Shown: positions 56,792 to 64,000 of the stretch, piece by piece
Position numbering within the stretch: the first letter of the stretch is position 1
How the letters are laid out: every line of letters begins with the position of its first letter
Source: Linnemannia schmuckeri
Lineage: Eukaryota > Mortierellomycota > Mortierellomycetes > Mortierellales > Mortierellaceae
Assembly (NCBI GenBank): GCA_029449235.1
Contig: JANATG010000015.1
Coordinates: 1,612,001-1,676,000, forward strand
DNA: 64,000 bases
Direction: 5' to 3'
The notes under the pieces: generated by a model
Databases searched by the model: none
What the model was told of the DNA's origin: nothing
What the model saw: only the letters and a program-made list of their open reading frames with translations
Position numbers and translations under genes: made by a program

Positions 56792-58354
56792 GTGCAGTCC
56801 AGGACCCAGTTGCTGAAATCCCCTCTCTTTGCCCCAGTGGTGAAGGGAGTGATCACATCCCAGAGTTAAGTAGAAAAGAAAAAAATGAAATAAAGTTGCC
56901 AGATTGCTCAGTTAATAAGATTAGCAACCAAACTCAGATTACAAACTCAAATCGTGATACTCACTCCCCCCCCACTCTGGCACCTTCACTGGACCAGACC
57001 TCAACGTTTGACTCGTCCCACCTTGTGTCTAGAACCTCAGATGGACCAGACCTGGACCTGGATACCCCTGTTGTGTCGACCACACCGCCTACAAAGCGAC
57101 AGTTGAGAAGACGGAGACAAAAGCAATTGCGTCTCTGTTCATTTTCTATCGCTGAGGCTGAGCGTCAATTGCTCACTTTTAACTGCCTTGTCAGTGGCTT
57201 CCCGGCTCGCGTGCTGATCGATGGCGGTGCTGAAGGTAATGTAATCAGCACATTCTTTCAAAAGAAAAACAACTTGCCTCGAACCGTCATCAACCCCATC
57301 CCTGTTCTTCTCCCCGACGGCTCATCCTCTATTACCAACCATACGGTCAACATCACCATCGAACGCAAAGGATACACTGACAACCTCAACCCAATCCTGT
57401 ACCCACTCAAAAAATACGACCTTATCCTGGGCAAACCATGGCTTACTCACATCAACCCACAAATCAACTGGCGCACCAATGCTCTCCACTTCAACCACAA
57501 CAACACAGCCATCGAGTGGGACTGTACTGGATTCAAATCAAATAATATTCAAACCCGCACCGGTGGCCGCCTCCTTACCCACCTACACTTTCACACCATG
57601 GCCACCCTCCCCGGCTCCGACGTATTCTTGGCACTGGTCAAATCTTCCAAGGATCTGCAGAAGGACAAGAACAACAAAGACAAGGACGCATCAGCACCAC
57701 CCAAACGCCCAGCTATGACGCCTGAGATCAGAGCCATCGTTGAAGACGAGTTTAAGGATGTGTTCCCCAATACACTTCCGAGCGGCCTTCCACCAGACCG
57801 AGGCGATGCCATGAAAATTGAGACAGACCCAACAGCCGATCCACCCTTCAAACCAGTCATTCGCCTCTCAATTGCAGAACTCGACGAACTCAGGAAGCAA
57901 CTTGACGATCTACTTGCGAAAAAATTCATCAAGCCCAGCACATCACCCTATGGCGCCCCAGTACTCTTTGTTCGGAAAAAGGATGGCACCCTGCGTATGT
58001 GTGTGGACTACCGCGGTCTGAACAGGATTACCAGGAAGAACAGACACCCTCTACCCAGAATTGACGAACTCATCGATCGTTTTCGTGGCGCCCGCTATTT
58101 TACCAAACTGGATCTACTCTCGGGATACCACCAGCAGAGGATATATGAACCACACACCCACAAAACAGCATTTCGATGTCGTTACGGCCATTTTGAATTT
58201 AATGTCGTTCCGTTCGGACTTACCAACGCACCAGCCTCATTCTCTAATATGATGCTACGAGTACTGGATCCGGTTCTGGACAAATGGGTGGTGGTATACC
58301 TCGACGACATCCTGATCTATTCCAAAACCAAGGTCGACCATCTGAAACACCTTC
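56773..58354 (+). CDS. Pol of chromovirus B copy 2, 5' part
   Basis: Open from the frameshift site. Includes the protease (VLIDGGAEGNVIS near 57212-57250) and the reverse transcriptase up to YLDDILIYSKTKVDHLKHL, where copy B3 is inserted. The remaining C-terminal pol begins at 63804 and leaves the window. The ORF appears longer by a few codons because it runs into the inserted LTR and stops at 58366-58368. Confidence 0.88.
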
Positions 58355-58452
58355 TGCAACTTTTGTAAGGAGTGGAAGGAAGAGATGTCTTTGTATTTTG
58401 GTAATAGTTGTCTATTTATCTAATTAAGGTAATCGGGGGTCCAATCGTTGCA
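58355..58452 (-). repeat. 3' LTR of B copy 3 (98 bp)
   Basis: Reverse complement of the 55510-55607 LTR; outer flank CCTTC. Confidence 0.92.
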
Positions 58453-58462
58453 CCTTCCCCTT

Positions 58463-61400
58463 TTAAAAAACGATCCCATGGTCCTTTTTGAATGCGTTGA
58501 CCAGGCCTTGGCAATTTTCCAGGTTGGCAGCTGGCTCCCATGTCTGATCCTCACGTCCGTAACCTTTCCAAGCAACGAGGAACTGGTGCTGTCGCCGGTA
58601 CTTTCTGTATCGTAGAATGGATTCGACCTCGTATTCCTCGGTGCCTTCGACGACGACAGGTGGTGGTGGTGCTGGTGTTCGGCGGCCGAATGTAAGTGGT
58701 GACTCAATATAGTGGCGAAAAAGATCGACGTGAAAGATATTGTGGATGTTGTAGGAGGGGGGTAAGTCGACGAGGAAGGTAACTGGTGATCGTTGCTCCA
58801 GTAGGGTGAATGGTCCAATAAAACGAGGCTTGAGCTTGTCCGAGCTGAGTCCGCTGTCGGCTGGCATGGTAATGTTCTCTGCACTGAGAAGGACCTTGTC
58901 GCCAACTTTGTAGTCATGGTCGCGTCGTCTCTTGTCGGCTTGTTCCTTTTGATGATCCTGAGCTCGCTGCAGTGCATCCTGGGCAAAAATTAGTGCCGTT
59001 GCTTGCTGATCCAGATAGTCATGGACGCTGGGGACGTTGCTGTCAGTGTGGGAGAGGAGGGTGGCGGGGATGCGGGGATGTTGTCCAGTGTTGAGGAAAA
59101 AAGGTGAATGGCCGGTTGAGTGGTGGACGGAGTTGTTGTAGGCAAATTCCGCTGCAGGGAGGAGGGTGTCCCAGTTAGTCTGCTTTTCATCGATAAAGGC
59201 GCGCAGCATGATTCCTAGTGTCTTGTTCATAACTTCCGTCTGTCCATCCGTCTGTGGGTGATAGGCTGTTGACATCGCAAGCTTGACATCCATAAGCCGG
59301 TGGAGCTCCTGCCAAAAATGACTGGTGAATTTGCTATCGCGATCCGAGACGATTGTTGTTGGCATCCCATGATGGCGGAACACATTGTCGAAAAACTGGC
59401 GAGCAATGTCGGGGGCGGTGGCGGTGGTGGTGCTGGGGACAAAGTGGACATGCTTGGATAACTTGTCGACAAAGACGGTGATGGCATCATGATTGCGAGG
59501 TGTCTTGGGCAGATGGGTTATAAAGTCCATGGTCACCACCTCCCAGCGTCTGACGGGAATGGGTAGAGGTTGAAGGAGTCCAGCAGGTCGCTCCTGACTT
59601 GGCTTGTTGCGTTGACACTTTTTGCACGAGTCGACATAGAGTTGGGTCTCCTTTGCCATGTTGGGCCAGTATGCTATTCGTCGCAGCTTGTCGTATGTTT
59701 TCCTGAACCCAAAGTGGCCAGCTATGGGGGCATCGTGGCAGTCATGCAAAAGAGAGTGGCAAATGTCAGCTTTCTGAGGGATAGCGAGAACGACGGTGCC
59801 GCGGCGGTCATAGTAGAGAAGGCCATTGTGAAAAGAATAACCGGGGGGCACACTTCCCTCGAGGCAGCTTTTATAGACGAGACTAAGCCTGGGGCTGTTC
59901 TGGTAGTCCTCTATCAGGCGCTGCCTCACACCTGGTTCAAGCTGGATATCAATTGAATGAATCTCCACTGGTTCTGTGGATGGGCTGACTGGATCTTCCG
60001 TGCGATGGTCGGGTCGTCGAGACAGGGCGTCGGGGACTGTGTTATCTGCTCCGCGCTTGTACTTGAAGTCAAAGTCGTATTCCTGCAGCAGCTCCATCCA
60101 TCGAGCCTGACGGCGGATGAGTTTAGGCTGTGTTGGAAAGTGGCGAAGGGTTGCATGGTCTGTGTAAACAATAAAGTGGGATCCGTCTAGGTAGTATCGC
60201 CATGTCCTAAGGGCGTGCACGACTGCCAGTAGCTCCTGCTCGTGGGTTGGGTAGTTCCGTTCTGCTGGTTGTAATTTTCGTGAGGTGAATGCAACGGGTC
60301 GGAATACTCCGTTCGCGTCCGTTTGAAAGAGAACAGCGCCAATTGCAAATCCAGATGCATCCGTTTCGACGGTGGTTGGCAAGTCGGGGTCGAATATACG
60401 TAGAACTGGGGCGGAGCTGATGGCCGCTTTGAGGGTGATGAATGCCTGTTCCTTGTCGTTGTCCCATGAAAAAGTCGCTCCGCCTGCTAGAAGCTCCGAG
60501 AGGGGTAGGGCAATGTCGGCAAACTTGTCGATGTAGGTCTGGTAGAACTGTGCGAGGCCCAAAAATTGTTGAACATCTTTGATACTGGTGGGGCGAGGCC
60601 ATTCCCGAATAGCTTTGACAAGACCTGCTGAGGTGGAGATCCCGTTCTTGGAGATGGTATGGCCCAGGAACTCAGTCTGCTCCTGCATGAATGAGCATTT
60701 GCTGAGTTTGACGTACAGTCCATGTTTTCGTAGAAGTTCAAGGACGCTGCGAAGGTGTTTCAGATGGTCGGCCTCGGTTTTGGAATAGATCAGGATGTCG
60801 TCGAGGTATACCACCACCCATTTGTCCAGAACCGGATCCAGTACCCGTAGCATCATGTTAGAGAATGAGGCTGGTGCGTTGGTGAGTCCGAACGGAACGA
60901 CATTAAATTCAAAATGGCCGTAACGACATCGAAATGCTGTTTTGTGGGTGTGTGGTTCATATATCCTCTGCTGGTGGTATCCCGAGAGTAGATCCAGTTT
61001 GGTAAAATAGCGGGCGCCACGAAAACGATCGATAAGTTCGTCAATTCTGGGTAGAGGGTGTCTGTTCTTCCTGGTAATCCTGTTCAGACCGCGGTAGTCC
61101 ACACACATACGCAGGGTGCCATCCTTTTTCCGAACAAAGAGTACTGGGGCGCCATAGGGTGATGTGCTGGGCTTGATGAATTTTTTCGCAAGTAGATCGT
61201 CAAGTTGCTTCCTGAGTTCGTCGAGTTCTGCGATTGAGAGGCGAATGACTGGTTTGAAGGGTGGATCGGCTGTTGGGTCTGTCTCAATTTTCATGGCATC
61301 GCCTCGGTCTGGTGGAAGGCCGCTCGGAAGTGTATTGGGGAACACATCCTTAAACTCGTCTTCAACGATGGCTCTGATCTCAGGCGTCATAGCTGGGCGT

Positions 61401-62332
61401 TTGGGTGGTGCTGATGCGTCCTTGTCTTTGTTGTTCTTGTCCTTCTGCAGATCCTTGGAAGATTTGACCAGTGCCAAGAATACGTCGGAGCCGGGGAGGG
61501 TGGCCATGGTGTGAAAGTGTAGGTGGGTAAGGAGGCGGCCACCGGTGCGGGTTTGAATATTATTTGATTTGAATCCAGTACAGTCCCACTCGATGGCTGT
61601 GTTGTTGTGGTTGAAGTGGAGAGCATTGGTGCGCCAGTTGATTTGTGGGTTGATGTGAGTAAGCCATGGTTTGCCCAGGATAAGGTCGTATTTTTTGAGT
61701 GGGTACAGGATTGGGTTGAGGTTGTCAGTGTATCCTTTGCGTTCGATGGTGATGTTGACCGTATGGTTGGTAATAGAGGATGAGCCGTCGGGGAGAAGAA
61801 CAGGGATGGGGTTGATGACGGTTCGAGGCAAGTTGTTTTTCTTTTGAAAGGATGTGCTGATTACATTACCTTCAGCACCGCCATCGATCAGCACGCGAGC
61901 CGGGAAGCCACTGACAAGGCAGTTAAAAGTGAGCAATTGGCGCTCAGCCTCAGCGATAGAAAATGAACAGAGACGCAATTGCTTTTGTCTCCGTCTTCTC
62001 AACTGTTGCTTTGTAGGCGGTGTGGTCGACACAACAGGGGTATCCAGGTCCAGGTCTGGTCCATCTGAGGTTCTAGACACAAGGTGGGACGAGTCAAACG
62101 TTGAGGTCTGGTCCAGTGAAGGTGCCAGAGTGGGGGGGGAGTGAGTATCACGATTTGAGTTTGTAATCTGAGTTTGGTTGCTAATCTTATTAACTGAGCG
62201 ATCTGGCAACTTTATTTCATTTTTTTCTTTTCTACTTAACTCTGGGGTGTGATCACTCCCTTCACCACTGGGGCAAAGAGAGGGGATTTCAGCAACTGGG
62301 TCCTGGACTGCACCTAGTTGCTGGGGGCATTT
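58463..62332 (-). CDS. Pol polyprotein of chromovirus B copy 3 (PR-RT-RH-INT-chromodomain)
   Basis: Pol frame open from the slippery site (62335-62329); 1248 codons are open downstream of 62209 alone. Landmarks in order: protease VLIDGGAEGNVIS; reverse transcriptase YLDDILIYS; RNase H TDASGFAIGAVLF and YTDHATLRHFP; integrase zinc finger HDCHDAPIAGHFGF ... CKKCQRNK; core VTMDFITHLP, TIVSDRDSKFTSHF and QTEVMNKTL; C-terminal chromodomain EEYEVESILRYRK ... FLVAWKGYGREDQTWEP. No lesion was seen in pol. Protein is clearly different from element A pol outside the RT core, so A and B are separate chromovirus families. Confidence 0.93.
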   Translation of the reverse strand, partial: KCPQQLGAVQDPVAEIPSLCPSGEGSDHTPELSRKEKNEIKLPDRSVNKISNQTQITNSNRDTHSPPTLAPSLDQTSTFDSSHLVSRTSDGPDLDLDTPVVSTTPPTKQQLRRRRQKQLRLCSFSIAEAERQLLTFNCLVSGFPARVLIDGGAEGNVISTSFQKKNNLPRTVINPIPVLLPDGSSSITNHTVNITIERKGYTDNLNPILYPLKKYDLILGKPWLTHINPQINWRTNALHFNHNNTAIEWDCTGFKSNNIQTRTGGRLLTHLHFHTMATLPGSDVFLALVKSSKDLQKDKNNKDKDASAPPKRPAMTPEIRAIVEDEFKDVFPNTLPSGLPPDRGDAMKIETDPTADPPFKPVIRLSIAELDELRKQLDDLLAKKFIKPSTSPYGAPVLFVRKKDGTLRMCVDYRGLNRITRKNRHPLPRIDELIDRFRGARYFTKLDLLSGYHQQRIYEPHTHKTAFRCRYGHFEFNVVPFGLTNAPASFSNMMLRVLDPVLDKWVVVYLDDILIYSKTEADHLKHLRSVLELLRKHGLYVKLSKCSFMQEQTEFLGHTISKNGISTSAGLVKAIREWPRPTSIKDVQQFLGLAQFYQTYIDKFADIALPLSELLAGGATFSWDNDKEQAFITLKAAISSAPVLRIFDPDLPTTVETDASGFAIGAVLFQTDANGVFRPVAFTSRKLQPAERNYPTHEQELLAVVHALRTWRYYLDGSHFIVYTDHATLRHFPTQPKLIRRQARWMELLQEYDFDFKYKRGADNTVPDALSRRPDHRTEDPVSPSTEPVEIHSIDIQLEPGVRQRLIEDYQNSPRLSLVYKSCLEGSVPPGYSFHNGLLYYDRRGTVVLAIPQKADICHSLLHDCHDAPIAGHFGFRKTYDKLRRIAYWPNMAKETQLYVDSCKKCQRNKPSQERPAGLLQPLPIPVRRWEVVTMDFITHLPKTPRNHDAITVFVDKLSKHVHFVPSTTTATAPDIARQFFDNVFRHHGMPTTIVSDRDSKFTSHFWQELHRLMDVKLAMSTAYHPQTDGQTEVMNKTLGIMLRAFIDEKQTNWDTLLPAAEFAYNNSVHHSTGHSPFFLNTGQHPRIPATLLSHTDSNVPSVHDYLDQQATALIFAQDALQRAQDHQKEQADKRRRDHDYKVGDKVLLSAENITMPADSGLSSDKLKPRFIGPFTLLEQRSPVTFLVDLPPSYNIHNIFHVDLFRHYIESPLTFGRRTPAPPPPVVVEGTEEYEVESILRYRKYRRQHQFLVAWKGYGREDQTWEPAANLENCQGLVNAFKKDHGIVF

Positions 62333-63706
62333 CCCGACTGGTCTGTTGGGAGATTGCCCACGTTAGCAATATTGTTGACGGTCTGGGCCCTGGATGAGCG
62401 GTTGGTGTTGCGGTTTTTTCCACAGTCCCAAGAGTAGTGTCCGGCGTTGATTCGACGGCACTTGAAGCATCCGTTGTTGTCCTGCAGATATTTCTTTTCA
62501 TCGTCGGTAAGGCGGGCAAGGCGTGGTTGGGATTGTTGATTGTTGAATTGGGTTGTCATGGCGTGGACAGCAATGGTAAGGGACTGGACCGAGGCCATAA
62601 GGGCGCGGGTGGTGGGGTCGAGTGCAACATATTAGGTTTAAAGTCCACCTTAGTTAGTCATTTCTCATCACTCTTATTCACCTCTGACTCTTCTATGATA
62701 CTAGACCTAGAAACCTAGTTACTCCCTTGTATATATAGATGTACCGTAGTAATAACATCAATCATCACTGCTTCAATCCTCGTCTCTTGTCCCTGCTTTC
62801 ACTGGTCCTACCTTCTGCTGTTGCATCGAGGCTGATGTTATCGATTTCCATTGCCATTGGGTCAAAAGCTGGGGGTGCTGGGTTTGAGCTGGTGGTTGGA
62901 GTGTGAGAGCGCATGCTATTCATAGCCTTGGCAAACATACCCTTTGTGGCTCCTTTGGGGCCAAAAGCATAGATGGTGTCAAATCCTTCAGCCTTGGAAC
63001 ACATATCAAAAAAGGTGTTGTTGGGGTTAGATACCTGATCGGTCTGAAGCAGCTGTCTCAGATCGTCGGGGCAGCCTTGGAGAAAAACAACTCTGACGGT
63101 GGCTTTGAGAAACACGCGACCAGTGGGATCTTCCGCGAGCAAGATGTTCATGTAGAGGCGGATGCGGGTAAGGTACTCGGCCAGGTTGGTGGTAAGCTTG
63201 GCATTGAGAAGAAGGCCGCGAACTTGCTCGAGAAATCCATCAGGCATGTATGCCTTCTTGAACAGGGTTGTAAAGGTGGAGTACTCGCAGGTGTCGTCGA
63301 TGTTAAGTGATTCCCACCAGAGGAGAGAGGTTTGGTTGAGGAGGTTGACGGCATGGATGGTGCGTTTTCTGTCGGGTACGTTCTTCATGGTAAAGTAGCG
63401 TTGCACCTCTTTCAGCCAGGCGAGGCATTTGAAGCCATCGCGAGTGCCGTCGTACTTGGCGGGTTTGGAGGTTGTGTCAAGTTCAATGATGGTGGCGAGG
63501 TTGTCGTCGGTCATGATGGTGAGTTCCGATAAAAGGTCAGTGATAAAATACGTGTTGATGGGTGGAAGACAGGGTGAGGGGATGGAGGAGGTGCTAGGTG
63601 AGGTTTCTGGGGAGCTGGAGGAGTCTGGGGTTTGTGCTGGGTGTTCTGGGGGTTGTGCTGAGTGTTCTGGGGTCTTGTTGGTGGAATTGTGAACCTTTGC
63701 TACCAT
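62314..63706 (-). pseudogene. Gag of chromovirus B copy 3, split by a solo LTR
   Basis: Starts at ATG 63706 on the LTR edge and would equal the 394-residue gag of copy 2 once the 203-bp insertion plus 5-bp duplication (62618-62825 region) is set aside. In the real sequence the frame runs into the inserted LTR after MEIDNISLDAT and stops at 62765; the distal part with the zinc knuckle is cut off. This makes the copy non-autonomous although its pol is intact. Confidence 0.88.
62623..62825. mobile_element. Solo LTR (203 bp) of another family
   Basis: Starts TGCAACATATTAGG and ends TGCTGTTGCA; flanked by the 5-bp duplication TCGAG (62618-62622 and 62826-62830). No coding. Contains TGTATATATAG, a TATA-like motif, on the plus strand. 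Apart from terminal TGCAAC/GTTGCA it does not resemble the 98-bp B LTR. Confidence 0.9.
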
Positions 63707-63803
63707 GCAACTTTTGTAAGGAGTGGAAGGAAGAGATGTCTTTGTATTTTGGTAATAGTTGTCTATTTATCTAATTAAGGTAATCGGGGGTCCAATCGTT
63801 GCA
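63706..63803 (-). repeat. 5' LTR of B copy 3 (98 bp)
   Basis: Same as 58355-58452; the primer site TGGTAGC lies at 63699-63705 on the minus strand. Confidence 0.92.
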
Positions 63804-64000
63804 CCTTCGCAGCGTCCTTGAACTTCTACGAAAACATGGACTGTACGTCAAACTCAGCAAATGCTCATTCATGCAGGAGCAGACTGAGTTCCTGGGCCAT
63901 ACCATCTCCAAAAACGGGATCTCCACCTCAGCAGGTCTTGTCAAAGCTATTCGGGAATGGCCTCGCCCCACCAGTATCAAAGATGTTCAACAATTTTTGG
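63804..64000 (+). CDS. Pol of chromovirus B copy 2, continuation
   Basis: After the CCTTC duplication the reverse-transcriptase frame continues (LSKCSFMQEQTEFLGHTISK, GLVKAIREWPRPTSIKDVQQF) to the window edge, without stops. Confidence 0.85.

Larger units (their letters stand above)
58355..63803 (-). mobile_element. Chromovirus B, copy 3 (complete, inverted)
   Basis: LTRs 58355-58452 and 63706-63803 (98 bp each, no difference seen), target duplication CCTTC (58350-58354 and 63804-63808), pol intact, gag split by a solo LTR. Purine tract AAAAGGGGAAGG adjoins the 3' LTR. It sits in pol of copy 2 in opposite orientation, so the two copies form a large inverted repeat. Confidence 0.93.
55510..64000 (+). 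mobile_element. Chromovirus B, copy 2 (interrupted, runs off the window)
   Basis: 5' LTR 55510-55607, gag 55607-56791, pol from about 56773 to 58354, then copy B3 in opposite orientation (58355-63803), then pol resumes after the CCTTC duplication (63804-63808) to the window end. The resumed frame reads LRSVLELLRKHGLYVKLS, the expected continuation in the reverse-transcriptase domain. Confidence 0.88.

Noticed and set aside
55510..63803. Large inverted repeat between 55510-58354 and the B3 copy as a functional palindrome or TIR element
   Set aside because: Fully explained by two copies of the same retrotransposon in opposite orientation, each with its own LTRs and target duplication.

Overview
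The window looks like a piece of an early-diverging fungal genome, most likely Mortierellomycotina (Mortierella/Linnemannia type). The genes are intron-rich, with short GT-AG introns that often carry long T tracts, pyrimidine-rich promoters and Q/N/S-rich low-complexity protein tails, and the housekeeping set is eukaryotic. The organism is inferred from gene style and protein resemblance; no database was searched. Splice sites were read by eye, by matching phase and family similarity across each junction.

Positions 1-34757 are ordinary chromosomal genes. In order they are: a PA2G4/EBP1-like protein (+, 5' end outside the window); a leucine-rich-repeat protein (-); a DCAF6-like WD40 protein (-); an M3 oligopeptidase with a mitochondrial-type leader (+); a Q-rich protein (-); a gene-poor stretch of about 5.1 kb; a decayed MscL-type mechanosensitive channel gene (+); a mitochondrial i-AAA protease of the YME1 type (+); Golgi SYS1 (-); CLPTM1 (+); an isopenicillin-N-synthase-like 2-oxoglutarate oxygenase (-); an AlkB-like oxygenase (-); and COP9 signalosome subunit 5 (-). 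Neighbours are mostly convergent with tight 3' ends or divergent with shared promoters.

Positions 35033-42193 are a 7161-bp DNA transposon in the divergent promoter between CSN5 and an ArfGEF (Sec7-PH) gene. It has perfect-looking 938-bp terminal inverted repeats (TIRs) and a 9-bp target duplication, TTCCTTCAC. It carries two convergent genes: a RecQ-like helicase (+) and a DUF6589-type protein (-). Both genes start inside the TIRs, so they share promoter, introns and the first 116 codons, and each ORF crosses the inner TIR edge in frame into its own body. This is the most remarkable feature of the window.

Positions 42906-47990 encode the Sec7-PH ArfGEF, and 48503-48931 a small coiled-coil ORF. 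From 49042 to the end is a retrotransposon nest. A 417-bp MITE-like element with 123-bp TIRs abuts chromovirus copy B1 (98-bp LTRs). B1 is interrupted by an intact chromovirus A (261-bp LTRs, TSD ACAAA) and probably by a second B copy, B2. B2 is interrupted by an inverted B copy, B3 (TSD CCTTC), whose gag carries a 203-bp solo LTR of another family (TSD TCGAG). B2 runs off the right edge. Both families end in a chromodomain, use a TGGTAGC primer site and have a GGGAAA(A/T) slippery heptamer just before the gag stop, which suggests -1 frameshifting into pol.
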